From UBA868 sp016776875 (GTDB taxonomy: Bacteria > Pseudomonadota > Gammaproteobacteria > Arenicellales > UBA868), in the NCBI GenBank assembly GCA_051201585.1, contig CP179198.1, positions 2,677,234 to 2,741,233 on the forward strand: 64,000 bases of DNA. Direction: 5' to 3'. Positions 36,055-45,468 of this stretch are shown here, piece by piece; position 1 is the first letter of the stretch; every line of letters begins with the position of its first letter. Below the pieces are notes generated by a model. It did not search any database and had not been told where the DNA came from. It was given only the letters and a program-made list of their open reading frames with translations. The translations under genes and the position numbers were made by a program.

Positions 36055-37626
36055 CTAGAAATCAGTGGGCGCGCCGCCCTCTTTTTTACGACGCTCAACA
36101 AACTCTGTCAGTTCCTCACGTATTGCGGACGCCATGGGGGGCTCAACATATTCAGCGAGGACTGCTTTATATATGCGGTTCGCACGCATCGGTGTTTCAA
36201 TCGATCCAGATTGCTCCCAGCTCTCAAAGTTGCGCCAGTCCGATAAAAAAGGACTGTAGTAAGCGTCTTTAAAACGGGATTGGGTGTGATCCGCACCCAG
36301 AAAATGCCCTGATGGCCCCACGTCACGAATTGCCTCAACCGCAAGATCTTCGTCCGAGACGCCGATCGGTTTCTGGTAATACGCAAACTGCTGTAGCAAT
36401 TCACAATCAATCACAAATTTTTCAAAACTTGCGCAAAGTCCGCCTTCCATCCATCCGGCCGCGTGATAAATGATATTGGCATGGGCGCTTGAGCATGCCC
36501 AGAGGGAAGCGGCACTTTCCCATGTCGCTTGCGCGTCAACACAGTTCGCTGCGTTTGCGTTCGATGCCCGCCACGGCAGGTTATAAAACCTGGCCATCTG
36601 CCCTGACATTTGTGTTGCGCGAACATATTCCGGTGTTCCAAACGCCGGCGCCCCTGATTTCATATCAACATTTGAGGTAAACGAGCCGTAAGCCACGGGG
36701 GCGCCCGGTCGAATTAACTGCAAGAGCGCAACTGCTGCAAGACATTCTGCTGTCTGCTGCGCGATTGCGCCTGCCAGCGTCACCGGCGCCATGGCGCCCG
36801 AAAGGGTGAAGGGCGTAATAATGACCAACTGGTTTCGGCGCGCCAAACGCATTGCGCCATCGAGCATTGGCCAATCATGCTTCAGCGGTGATGAAGAGTT
36901 GATATTGGTGAACATCTTGGGGGACTGTTCAAATTCTGAATGGCTAAAACCCCCTGCAATACGCACCATCTCCATTGCGTCCTCAACCCGCTCAACCCCA
37001 AGAGAATAAGCGTGAACCAGCTTATCGGTCATGGTTAACAGATCAAAAAGACAATCCAGATGCCGAATTGATGGATGAATATCAATCGGTTCAACCGGGT
37101 ATCCGCCCGTGAAATGAATGCAATCAAAGCTCTGGGCGAGTCGCAAAAAATTCTGGTAGTCCTTACGATTGCCGACACGTCGGCCATGATCTAAATCAGA
37201 TACATTAGGTGGACTCGCAACCAGGCCAAACGCCGCCAAATCTTTGCCAAACATCAAACGACGATCTTGATTCCTGGGCGTAAGGGACACGTGGTTTGGC
37301 GCCTTGCTGACCTGTTCCATCACAAAATCGCGATCCATACGAACCGTTGGAAATGGTTCCGTAACCGTACAACCCGCTGCCGCAAGCACATCACGCGCTT
37401 GATCATGCAAAAAATCGATTCCGATTTCTTCAAGGATTTGCATGGCCGCCTCATGAATTCGCTGGGCACCTTCCAGGCCCACGGGCTCGACCGGAGGATC
37501 AAGATAGCGAGGCTGATCCCAAGGCAACTGCGCAAGCACCTGTTTTGTCGCACCACTGTCTCGCACTTTACGTCGTCGACCTCTCCTGGTCTCTGGTGTG
37601 GATGCTGGCGAATCTGGTTGGGTCAT
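36055..37626 (-). CDS. MttB superfamily (trimethylamine/glycine betaine) methyltransferase homologue
   Basis: The 523-residue protein matches the MttB family in length and over most of its sequence, for example LEEIGIDFLHDQARDVLAAAG near the N-terminus (in part) and the TIM-barrel core with FTNINSSSPLKHD. Family members transfer a methyl group from a quaternary or tertiary amine to a corrinoid protein. Archaeal MttB uses pyrrolysine, but this gene has no internal amber codon and is a non-pyrrolysine homologue, like those acting on glycine betaine or related compounds. No corrinoid protein or methyl-accepting partner gene is nearby. The basic N-terminal stretch (TRRGRRRKVR) is unusual. It is convergent with the epimerase gene. 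Confidence 0.88.
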   Translation of the reverse strand: MTQPDSPASTPETRRGRRRKVRDSGATKQVLAQLPWDQPRYLDPPVEPVGLEGAQRIHEAAMQILEEIGIDFLHDQARDVLAAAGCTVTEPFPTVRMDRDFVMEQVSKAPNHVSLTPRNQDRRLMFGKDLAAFGLVASPPNVSDLDHGRRVGNRKDYQNFLRLAQSFDCIHFTGGYPVEPIDIHPSIRHLDCLFDLLTMTDKLVHAYSLGVERVEDAMEMVRIAGGFSHSEFEQSPKMFTNINSSSPLKHDWPMLDGAMRLARRNQLVIITPFTLSGAMAPVTLAGAIAQQTAECLAAVALLQLIRPGAPVAYGSFTSNVDMKSGAPAFGTPEYVRATQMSGQMARFYNLPWRASNANAANCVDAQATWESAASLWACSSAHANIIYHAAGWMEGGLCASFEKFVIDCELLQQFAYYQKPIGVSDEDLAVEAIRDVGPSGHFLGADHTQSRFKDAYYSPFLSDWRNFESWEQSGSIETPMRANRIYKAVLAEYVEPPMASAIREELTEFVERRKKEGGAPTDF

Positions 37627-37837
37627 TGCTACGTAATCAAAATTGAATTCACTCTAGTTTCTGACGAGCATTAAAGATCGTCATATGCTTTGGCGACGCT
37701 TGCCGTTCAACCAAGGACAAAAATCCGCAAGGAATGAACGGATCTAGGGTCAAAAGCGGATTTAAAACTCACCCCCGAAGACCACGAGCCTGCCTGATAT
37801 GATTGCAGATGAGCAGTCGATCAAAAAACTAGACGAC

Positions 37838-38374
37838 TCACTTTTTACGGCGATGCTCCAACAGCCGCGGCATCAGCTCCACAAGATTACAAGGGCGCGT
37901 CCGGTAGTCCAGTTGATGGGTGAGCAACTTATCCCACGCGGTCGCACAGGCGCCTGAAGATCCAGGAAGCGAAAAGAGATAAGTTCCGTTTGCCACACCT
38001 CCAATCGCTCTTGACTGCAGCGAAGATGTCGCAATCTCCTCAAAGGAAATCGCTCGAAAAATCTCCCCGAATCCATCAAGCACTTTCTCAAAAAGTGGCG
38101 TAACCGCTTCGGGCGTGCCATCAAACCCCGTCACACCGGTTCCACCGGTCATCAACACGACCTGAATTGCCGGATCTGCAATCCAGCGGGACGCCACGGC
38201 ACGAATCTGGAACACATCATCCGGCACAATCACTTTTTCAACCAGCGTATGTCCCGCTGCAGTCAAACGATCAACCAAAAGCTTGCCCGACTTGTCATCA
38301 GACTCAGTGCGAGAATCCGATACCGTCATCACAGCAATCGGCACAGGAATTAGTTCACGAATATTCTTAGTCAT
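37838..38374 (-). CDS. moaB: molybdenum cofactor biosynthesis protein B (MoaB/Mog-like)
   Basis: The 178-residue product has the MoCF_biosynth fold: AVMTVSDSRTESDDKSG at the N-terminus, the MTGGTGVTGFDGTPEAV molybdopterin-binding loop, and SSLQSRAIGG. Such proteins adenylylate molybdopterin (Mog) or have a redundant role (MoaB). The TGGTG and SxQSRA motifs are intact. It is divergent from moaD across about 80 bp. Confidence 0.92.
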   Translation of the reverse strand: MTKNIRELIPVPIAVMTVSDSRTESDDKSGKLLVDRLTAAGHTLVEKVIVPDDVFQIRAVASRWIADPAIQVVLMTGGTGVTGFDGTPEAVTPLFEKVLDGFGEIFRAISFEEIATSSLQSRAIGGVANGTYLFSLPGSSGACATAWDKLLTHQLDYRTRPCNLVELMPRLLEHRRKK

Positions 38375-38456
38375 GACTCAAAGTGTCACTTGTGAAGCGT
38401 TTTATACGCCTTTATTATAAGGTCGGTTTCCAACTATATCGTTATTCAAAAAAGTC

Positions 38457-38687
38457 ATGTCAATTCAGGTCCGTTTTTTTGCCAGTCTGCGCGAGCGCGT
38501 TGGACATACCCGTCTTTCGATTGAAAGTGCGGGCATCGCAACAGCGCGTGATGTCTGGCATGCTGTCAGCGGCTCTCCCCTTGATGAAGAAATGCTGGTC
38601 GCGATTAATAAGGCCTACGCAAGCCTTGATAAAGCAGTTTCTGATGGCGACGAAGTTGCTTTTTTCCCACCCGTGACAGGCGGCTAA
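38457..38687 (+). CDS. moaD: molybdopterin synthase sulfur carrier subunit
   Basis: The 76-residue ubiquitin-like protein ends in FFPPVTGG. The terminal double glycine is adenylylated and thiocarboxylated to supply sulfur to molybdopterin. N-terminal VRFFASLRERVG is typical of MoaD. It precedes moaE, its partner subunit, by 7 bp. Confidence 0.95.
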   Translation: MSIQVRFFASLRERVGHTRLSIESAGIATARDVWHAVSGSPLDEEMLVAINKAYASLDKAVSDGDEVAFFPPVTGG

Positions 38688-38694
38688 ACAGCAA

Positions 38695-39129
38695 ATGCGC
38701 GTTGAAATTCGAGATACAGCATTTGATCCCTGGCTAGAGGTAGCGGCGTTTCGTCGCGATTACCTCGCGGCAGGACGCATTGGGGCGAGCGCCGTATTCG
38801 TTGGCACAATGCGTGATTTCAACGAAGGCGATGACGTCAAGTCGATGGTCCTGGAGCACTATCCTGGCATGACAGAACAACATCTCGAGACCATGACACA
38901 GGATGCCATTTCCAAACACCAACTGAGCGATGCGCTTGTTATCCATCGTGTGGGAACCATATTACCGGCAGATGACATCGTGCTGGTCGCCGCGTTTTCC
39001 GCCCATCGCAAAGAAGCGCTTATCGCGTGTCGTGAGATGATGGAAACCCTTAAATCAACCGCTCCTTTTTGGAAAAAAGAATCACTTGCCTCCGGTGAGC
39101 GCTGGGTTGAAAAAAACACAGCCGGCTAA
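38695..39129 (+). CDS. moaE: molybdopterin synthase catalytic subunit
   Basis: The 144-residue protein converts cyclic pyranopterin monophosphate to molybdopterin with sulfur from MoaD. Landmarks are GASAVFVGTMRDFNEGDDV, LEHYPGMTEQ, the RVGTI region, AAFSAHRKEA and the active-site lysines in APFWKKE. It follows moaD directly. Confidence 0.95.
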   Translation: MRVEIRDTAFDPWLEVAAFRRDYLAAGRIGASAVFVGTMRDFNEGDDVKSMVLEHYPGMTEQHLETMTQDAISKHQLSDALVIHRVGTILPADDIVLVAAFSAHRKEALIACREMMETLKSTAPFWKKESLASGERWVEKNTAG

Positions 39130-39150
39130 ACAGATCCAAGCGATAAGCCA

Positions 39151-39729
39151 TCATCGGCGCGCCACAATCCAAGAAAGATTTTGATCAGGGTCATCACCAT
39201 CGGACAGATCTAAAATTTCGAGTTCTTGAAAACCCTGCTGTAACTCACCCGGTTGGAGTACATATTCGGCATTAAACCGGGGTGCTTTTTCAAGGTGATT
39301 AATGTTAAACGTGCTGAAAAACAACAACCCGTTATCCACAATAGCGTCCTGAATAAAAGGAAACAGCGCTCGATTAAGATATCGAAAACAACAGATCAGT
39401 GACCACGAGCCGGTTGGGAGCGGATTGGCTTCTAGGTCTAGAACAAGCGTCTTAATCGAGACGTCCTCTTCCTTGGCAAGCGCTATCCCTAATTCCAAGC
39501 CTACCCCGCTACAGTCGATGGCAGTCACATCGAGGCCTCGCTTGGCGAGAAAGACACTAGCATGGCACTTGCCTGCAGCAATATCAACGGCCTTGGCGCC
39601 AGTAGGCAAGTTCTCGATAAACCCTAAATTTTTTTCAAGCAAGGGCTCAACGCGCAAACTCGCCAATTCACTTTTTTGATATTTCTCGTCCCAACGGGAG
39701 GCATCAGTCACCACGGCTTTATTTTCCAA
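39151..39729 (-). CDS. class I SAM-dependent methyltransferase (TehB-like)
   Basis: The 192-residue cytoplasmic protein has motif I AVDIAAGKCHASVFLAKRG, with the acidic residue following the glycine-rich loop in VTAIDCSGVG, and a later LICCFRYLNRALF segment. DxAxGxxxxSxxLA is the pattern of TehB and small-molecule methyltransferases. It sits 3 bp downstream of the TauD-type dioxygenase, with which it is probably translated. The substrate is unknown. It has no obvious link to molybdopterin synthesis. Confidence 0.8.
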   Translation of the reverse strand: MENKAVVTDASRWDEKYQKSELASLRVEPLLEKNLGFIENLPTGAKAVDIAAGKCHASVFLAKRGLDVTAIDCSGVGLELGIALAKEEDVSIKTLVLDLEANPLPTGSWSLICCFRYLNRALFPFIQDAIVDNGLLFFSTFNINHLEKAPRFNAEYVLQPGELQQGFQELEILDLSDGDDPDQNLSWIVARR

Positions 39730-39732
39730 AAA

Positions 39733-40805
39733 CTAGAAACGACCGGCACGGTCCGGGGATGGCACGGCATATTCTTCGTAATCCAGCTCCCCATCGTAAA
39801 TGCTCACCCGTCCTTCCTGTTTTGAGATGCCACGGCGCTTACCAAACGCTGAAATATCGTCAATCAGCGGCCGGGGGGAATAAGCCTTTAACCAGAGCCG
39901 CATGAGGTGCCGGCGCTTGTCCAGATCATCATGATCTATAAACGCCGTCCGATTATGTAAGACCGTGTAATTACTGAAAAAAAGGATATCTCCAGATGCA
40001 AGCATAAACTGTCGATAGCACTTGGCGCCATGAGCCACCTGATCCAGTATATCTAACGCCTTGCTCTCGGCAGGTGTTTTCGCTTTGCCGAGATGGGTGA
40101 ACGCCATCTCGATGTAACTCCTTAAATAGCTGATGCTGAGACAGCCATCTTTCTCCGAAAATACGGGAATTTTTTCCTCGGTTACAGGGGACTCACCGGG
40201 GGCCTGCTCACCAAAAAGATGGTACTGAAAACCCTCACAGAGAGTCGGTAGCACATCAGGATGCTGATCCAGCAGTTCGTTATAGATCGCAGCTGCTCCC
40301 GCATAACCACTCAGGCCGCCTTCGTGTGCGGCGACGAGACACATCATCCCGACCACATCCGTCGCATCAGTGTGCAGCGCAAGTCGGTACTGTTTTGATA
40401 AGCCCGGTAACGCGGATTATCTCCTCCCAAATTGACGACATGTCCGAGTCGGTCACCGGCGAGACTCTGCGACTGGGCCTCCCCCATGTGTGCCCCGATG
40501 CCCCAAAAAATTATCGCGCAATCGTCTTTGGTGTAGCGCTCCATCGGAAGCCCTCGCAAAAGCACGAGGCCTTTTCCATAGTCAATCTCATGGATCCATT
40601 CTGCAATCACTTTCCGCAGGGAACCGAGCGGAAAATCATTTTTGGTAATTTCCTCTACCGCCAGGCCTTTGGCTTTAATTACATTTAACGCGCCATCCAG
40701 CTCAGCTAATTCCTGATCGCCAAGTGGGTAGGCAATATCCAATTCGGAACGAACGGTGGCCGTTGTCCAGGCATTAGGATGGTCGATTCTTGAAGTCGGT
40801 AACAT
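39733..40805 (-). CDS. TauD/TfdA-type Fe(II)/2-oxoglutarate dioxygenase, interrupted by a frameshift
   Basis: The rejoined protein has about 357 residues. The first part (40805 to 40344) holds the N-terminal domain with GLVLLRGLPMERY and DRLGHVVNLGGDN. The second (to 39733) has the metal-binding HTD motif, the distal histidine in YTVLHNRTAFIDH and the 2-oxoglutarate-binding arginine in RRHLMRLWL. The break near 40374-40381 differs from the others in this window: one base is missing rather than added. Restoring a base in GCGCTG gives TDLRLHTDATD, the right spacing for the family. It hydroxylates an unknown substrate. It lies between moeA and the SAM methyltransferase. Confidence 0.8.
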
Positions 40806-42068
40806 CTAGACAAGTCCGGCAAAAGGCTCGACCATGACCTGCTCGCCAGGTTGTGCGCCTGCGCTATCAATGGGCAAAATCACAAAACAATTGGCCTGGG
40901 TCATCGAACTTAGAATCCCAGAGCCCTGATCTCCCGTCGTTGAAACCACGAGCTCCCCGTTTTCGTCCTGAAAAAGCGCGGCCCGTTGAAACTCTGTACG
41001 ACCCGGCATTTTTTTTAGCCGATCCTGAGTGCGAGCCATCAATCGAAGTGGCGCCCACGCGAGCTCTCCGGAGAGCCGCCTTAATGCGGGCAACACAAAC
41101 TGATAAAACGTCACCATCACCGACACCGGATTGCCCGGAAGACCAAAAAAAAGGCTGTTGCCCACTTTCCCGAATGAAAGCGGCCTGCCTGGCTTCATTG
41201 CAATCTTCCAAAAATTAACGTCGCCTATTTCATCGAGGACATCCTTAACAAAATCAGCATCACCCACTGAGGCGCCTGCAGACGTAATCACCACGTCGGC
41301 AATATCGGCTGCCCGCAAAAACGTATCTTTGATCCGGTCTCGATCATCAGGCACGACACCCAAATCACTAAATACCATGCCGGACCGCGTCAGCATTCCA
41401 TGTAATGTATAGCGATTGGAATCATAAACATCGCCCACTGCAAGTGGCTGACCGATAGACCGCAACTCATCACCATTAGAGAAAAAGGCAACGCGGGGCC
41501 TTCGAGTCACCGGAACCTCGCCGATACCAAGCGATGCGATCAGGCCCAGATCAGATGCGAGCAGTCGTCGCCCTGCCGTTAGCGCTACATCTCCGGCGGC
41601 CAAATCTTCGCCCGCTTTTCTAACATGTTGGCCTTGGCGCTGTCCGGGGGCTACGCGAATCAGATCACCTTCGCGCTCCACATGCTCCTGTATCACGATT
41701 GAATCAGCGCCCTCTGGGATTACCGCGCCGGTCATGATTCGAACCGCCTGGTTGGCAGAAATAGTTCCGTCAAAAGCCTTCCCCGCCCAGGAGGTCCCGA
41801 TCACTTTTAGCGTTTCATTCTCTAGATCGGCAACTCTGACAGCATAGCCATCCATCGCAGAATTGGTGTGGTTAGGGACATTCCCGGGCGAGCGGATATC
41901 CGCCCCAAGCACTCGATCCAACCCCTCTCTTAGCGCGACGACCTCAGTGTGGGCTATGGGATCAACCGCTGCCGCAATTTTCTCAAGCGCTCTCTCAACT
42001 GGAATTAGCGATGGGTCGTATTCATCATCACAACTGGGCAAACGACTTACGGGTTGCTCAGCCTTCAT
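40806..42068 (-). CDS. moeA: molybdopterin molybdenumtransferase
   Basis: MoeA inserts molybdate into adenylylated molybdopterin. The 420-residue product has the N-terminal LGADIRSPGNVPNHTNSAMDGYAV block, the MTGAVIPEGADSIV loop, the MoCF domain SAGASVGDADFVKDVL and the LPGNPVSVMVTF segment (parts quoted). ATG 42068 overlaps the moaC stop in an ATGA arrangement and is preferred over the ATG five codons upstream. Confidence 0.95.
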   Translation of the reverse strand: MKAEQPVSRLPSCDDEYDPSLIPVERALEKIAAAVDPIAHTEVVALREGLDRVLGADIRSPGNVPNHTNSAMDGYAVRVADLENETLKVIGTSWAGKAFDGTISANQAVRIMTGAVIPEGADSIVIQEHVEREGDLIRVAPGQRQGQHVRKAGEDLAAGDVALTAGRRLLASDLGLIASLGIGEVPVTRRPRVAFFSNGDELRSIGQPLAVGDVYDSNRYTLHGMLTRSGMVFSDLGVVPDDRDRIKDTFLRAADIADVVITSAGASVGDADFVKDVLDEIGDVNFWKIAMKPGRPLSFGKVGNSLFFGLPGNPVSVMVTFYQFVLPALRRLSGELAWAPLRLMARTQDRLKKMPGRTEFQRAALFQDENGELVVSTTGDQGSGILSSMTQANCFVILPIDSAGAQPGEQVMVEPFAGLV

Positions 42069-42556
42069 GGCGACCTGCTCCAATCACCTGATCGACCACC
42101 CGACTTTTCCATCAGGCCGATATCAGTAATCACCATTCCGCGATCAACCGCTTTACACATATCATAGATTGTTAACAGTCCCGCGCTAACTGCTGCCAGC
42201 GCCTCCATCTCAACGCCCGTGCGCTCTCGTGTCTCGGTAATCACGGAGCAATCCACACGGGAATGCTCGGGGTCCAATTTAAACGCGACCTCGACCCGCG
42301 TCAGAAAAATAGGATGGCACAAAGGGATCGTTTCGGCTGTTCGTTTTGCGGCCATGATCGCAGCAACCCGTGCAACGGCAAGCACATCCCCTTTCGGATG
42401 CTCACCATCGCTGATCATTGACAACGTTGATGCCTGCATTTGAATTTGTCCTGTCGCCACGGCGCGGCGCGCAGTCACATCTTTTTCCCCAACATCAACC
42501 ATGTGTACCTCACCTCGATCATTAAGGTGGGTGAGTCCCTTTTCTTTCGTCGTCAA
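42065..42556 (-). CDS. moaC: cyclic pyranopterin monophosphate synthase
   Basis: MoaC completes the first step of molybdopterin synthesis, converting the MoaA product to cPMP. The 163 residues match the family: HMVDVGEKDVTARRAVA at the start, the AKRTAETIPLCHPI active-site block and GVEMEALAAVSAGLLTIYDM near the end (in part). No moaA gene is present in the window. moeA is translationally coupled behind it. Confidence 0.95.
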   Translation of the reverse strand: MTTKEKGLTHLNDRGEVHMVDVGEKDVTARRAVATGQIQMQASTLSMISDGEHPKGDVLAVARVAAIMAAKRTAETIPLCHPIFLTRVEVAFKLDPEHSRVDCSVITETRERTGVEMEALAAVSAGLLTIYDMCKAVDRGMVITDIGLMEKSGGRSGDWSRSP

Positions 42557-42688
42557 TTCAAAATCTGCCTGTCTGAAACGTATTAGTAGTTTAACGAGAT
42601 TTTATTTTAACGGTCGCCATAGCCGTTATTAAAAATACGCGGTCATGATAGAATTTTTGCGTCTTCCCGGTCATTTCTTAGGATTTTT

Positions 42689-43283
42689 ATGGTCAGTACG
42701 GCTTCCACGATGCAGGCGCTCGGCACAAAGGCCCCCCAATTCACACTGAGGAACACAAATCCAACAGGTGGTGGTGAATTGATCTCTTTATCTGACTACG
42801 CCAGCCAAAAAGCGCTGCTCGTTGCGTTTATCTGCAACCACTGTCCTTATGTGATTCATATTCGCGACGCTTTCACTCAATTTGCGAGTGAATTTGGGTC
42901 TCGAGGCTTAGCAATCATCGCAATCAATTCGAACGACGCCGAAAATTATCCCGATGACGGCCCCGAAAAAATGACTGAAGCGGCAGCGCTGCACGGGTTC
43001 AGCTTTTCCTTATCTTTATGATGAGCGCCAATCGGTTGCGAAAGCGTTTCAAGCTGCCTGCACGCCCGACTTTTTTCTGTTTAATGATAATCGTGAGCTC
43101 GTCTACAGGGGACAGTTTGACGCTTCCAGACCTAAAAATACCGAGCCCGTAACAGGCGCGGATCTTCGTCAGGCCGTCGAAGCGGCTCTCGCGGGGACCG
43201 CGTGCGAGGCTCAACAGATCGCGAGTATGGGTTGCAATATCAAATGGAAAGCAGGCGAGGCGCCAGATTATTTTTCGACTTAA
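42689..43283 (+). CDS. thioredoxin-fold redoxin protein, interrupted by a +1 frameshift
   Basis: The rejoined protein has about 197 residues, with the redox motif C49-N-H-C52 in AFICNHCPYV and the later cis-proline TPDFFLF. These are typical of AhpC/TSA-like thioredoxin family proteins of about 190 residues. No signal peptide is present, so it is cytoplasmic. The first frame stops at 43021 after an out-of-frame run; the second, in +1, has YLYDERQSVAKAFQAACTPD. The join is AGCT 43001-43004, where removing the G gives GFTFPYLYDE, the form I would expect in this family. TAGGA lies 6 bp before the ATG. Confidence 0.82.
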
Positions 43284-43325
43284 AACAATCGCAGGATAAA
43301 GCTCGCCCCGATTAGCCGCAACGCG

Positions 43326-44069
43326 TTATTTATGCGTTGACGCCTGGTTTTTTACCTCACTAACAGCAGCTTCAAGTGCGGACTGATCCGCAAGATACTC
43401 GCTACCTGCGACCGTGAGATCATCATTGAAACGATAGACCAGAGGAATACCGGTTGGAACGTTGTATTGCATGATCTCGTCCTCGCCAAGGCCGTCAAGG
43501 TGCTTTACCAGCGCCCGAAGACTGTTTCCGTGAGCCGCGACGATCAATGTTTGATTATTCTCTAACCGGGGCACAATCTGTTCGTCCCACCACTGCGTCA
43601 CCCGAACCAAAGTATCCGCTAAAGATTCGGTTGCAGGCAGATTATTAATTTCACGATAACGCAGGTCATGAGCCGGATGCTGATCATCTTCTCGCGTCAG
43701 CGCGGGAGGGCTGACTGCGTAACCTCGACGCCACTTAAGCACCTGCTCCTCACCGTGACGGTCGGTCGTTTCTTTCTTGTCCAGACCCTGTAGCGCGCCG
43801 TAGTGTCGCTCATTCAATCGCCAGTCCGTCTCAACCGGCACGTACATCTGATCCATCTCATCAAGGATTAACCAAAGCGTACGGATCGCCCGCTTTAACA
43901 TTGACGAAGCAGCCCGATCAAAACGAAACCCGCGCTCAGCGAGGGTCTTGCCGGCAGCTCTGGCCTCGCTTATCCCTCGCTCGGAAAGATCAACATCGAC
44001 CCAGCCCGTAAAACGGTTCTGTAGATTCCAAACGCTTTGCCCATGCCTGACAAGAACAATTTGTTTCAT
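43326..44069 (-). CDS. gpmA: 2,3-bisphosphoglycerate-dependent phosphoglycerate mutase
   Basis: This enzyme interconverts 3- and 2-phosphoglycerate in glycolysis. The 247-residue product has the phosphohistidine motif LVRHGQSVWNLQNRFTGW, the RRGYAVSPP loop and the second catalytic histidine in VAAHGNSLRALVKHLDG. Length and motifs match GpmA closely. It is the last gene of a leftward run with rdgB and rph, 9 bp after rdgB. Confidence 0.96.
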   Translation of the reverse strand: MKQIVLVRHGQSVWNLQNRFTGWVDVDLSERGISEARAAGKTLAERGFRFDRAASSMLKRAIRTLWLILDEMDQMYVPVETDWRLNERHYGALQGLDKKETTDRHGEEQVLKWRRGYAVSPPALTREDDQHPAHDLRYREINNLPATESLADTLVRVTQWWDEQIVPRLENNQTLIVAAHGNSLRALVKHLDGLGEDEIMQYNVPTGIPLVYRFNDDLTVAGSEYLADQSALEAAVSEVKNQASTHK

Positions 44070-44078
44070 GTGTGTCTC

Positions 44079-44693
44079 TCAGTCTGCATTGATTAATGGT
44101 TGCAACGCTATCCTATCAACAAGTTGACGAAGGGCCTGACCTCTGTGGCTGAGTTGGTTCTTGCGAACACTTTCAAGCTCTGCCACACAGCATTGCTCAG
44201 ATGCCACCCAAAAAACTGGGTCATAGCCGAACCCGTTTTCCCCACGAGACGTCGTGTGAATAAATCCCTCCCAGGTGCCCTCACAAATAACCGGCGTCGC
44301 ATCCTGAGCATGCCGCATGTACACCATCAGACAGCGAAAGCGCGCGGTGCGATCCTGAGCGGGTGTATCCCCCAGCATTGATAAAAGTTTATCCACATTG
44401 CGCGAATCCGTCGCGCCCGCTCCGGAAAATCGAGCCGAATAAACACCAGGCTGGCCATCCAGGGCGTCGACTTCGAGACCCGAATCATCGGCAATGGCCG
44501 CGCGGCCGGTTTGCAAAGCCGCGTTCTTTGCCTTGAGAATCGCGTTCTCTACAAACGTAGTTCCGGTCTCTTCAGCTGGCACAACTCCCAGCTCACCCTG
44601 ACCCACTACCGTATAACGCTGTCCTCGCAGAAGTGCATTCACTTCTTTGATTTTGCCCACATTGTCTGAGGCTAAAACAATCTCATCGGTCAT
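44079..44693 (-). CDS. rdgB: RdgB/HAM1 non-canonical purine NTP pyrophosphatase
   Basis: RdgB removes dITP, XTP and related nucleotides from the pool. The 204-residue product has ASDNVGKIKEVNALL at the N-terminus, the catalytic ADDSGLEVDAL motif with adjacent GVYSARF, GFGYDPVFW and KNQLSHRGQALRQL. Its start overlaps the stop of rph by 4 bp, the common rph-rdgB arrangement. Confidence 0.96.
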   Translation of the reverse strand: MTDEIVLASDNVGKIKEVNALLRGQRYTVVGQGELGVVPAEETGTTFVENAILKAKNAALQTGRAAIADDSGLEVDALDGQPGVYSARFSGAGATDSRNVDKLLSMLGDTPAQDRTARFRCLMVYMRHAQDATPVICEGTWEGFIHTTSRGENGFGYDPVFWVASEQCCVAELESVRKNQLSHRGQALRQLVDRIALQPLINAD

Positions 44694-45418
44694 GGACGGC
44701 TCGCTTCGCGCGCCGTTTTTTGCTCAGCCATCAATTGCTGGATGCCCTTGATTGCCAGTTGCGTCATCGCTTGCATCTCTGACTCGCTAAACGCCTGATG
44801 CTCGGCAGTGCCCTGAACTTCGATAAAACGATTCTCATCATTCATCACAAAATTCATATCCGTGTCTGCCGTGCTGTCCTCAGCATAATCAAGATCCAAT
44901 AGCGCCTCGTTATCTTTTAGCCCAACCGACACAGATGCAACCTGGTGAATAACCGGCGCGGCTTTTAACTTACCGGTGTCGGTCAACTGATCCATCGCGT
45001 CAGCCAACGCCACCCAGGCACCCGTGATCGAGGCGGTTCTCGTGCCGCCATCCGCCTGCAGCACGTCGCAGTCGAGGGTAATCGTTCGCTCGCCAATCGT
45101 CTTGAGATCAACCGCCGCACGGAGCGAACGCCCAATAAGACGCTGGATTTCAAGGGTCCGGCCTCCCTGTTTACCCCGTGCGGCTTCCCGGGCGGTTCGC
45201 TCGCCGGTTGCTCGCGGCAGCATACCGTATTCAGCAGTAATCCAGCCTTGGTGCGATCCGTGCAAAAACCGCGGAATCCGCTCTTCCACACTCGCTGTGC
45301 ACAGCACGCGGGTCTGGCCAAATTCAACAAGCACCGAGCCTTCTGCGTGTCGCGTAAATGATCGTGTGAATCTGATGGGCCGTAACTCATCAGGTTGCCG
45401 ATTGTCTGATCTCGCCAT
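44690..45418 (-). CDS. rph: ribonuclease PH
   Basis: RNase PH trims tRNA 3' ends phosphorolytically. The 242-residue product from ATG 45418 begins MARSDNRQPDELRPI and shows FTRHAEGSVLVEFGQTRVLC, the GWITAEYGMLPRAT block, ARGKQGGRTLEIQRLIGRSL and DADMNFV-type acidic site near the C-terminus (parts quoted). The frame is open 18 codons upstream, but the family start fits best. Confidence 0.95.
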   Translation of the reverse strand: MARSDNRQPDELRPIRFTRSFTRHAEGSVLVEFGQTRVLCTASVEERIPRFLHGSHQGWITAEYGMLPRATGERTAREAARGKQGGRTLEIQRLIGRSLRAAVDLKTIGERTITLDCDVLQADGGTRTASITGAWVALADAMDQLTDTGKLKAAPVIHQVASVSVGLKDNEALLDLDYAEDSTADTDMNFVMNDENRFIEVQGTAEHQAFSESEMQAMTQLAIKGIQQLMAEQKTAREASRP

Positions 45419-45468
45419 GTTTGGCCTCTCTATCAAAAAAATATTGGAATTTTGACCATCATCAACCC

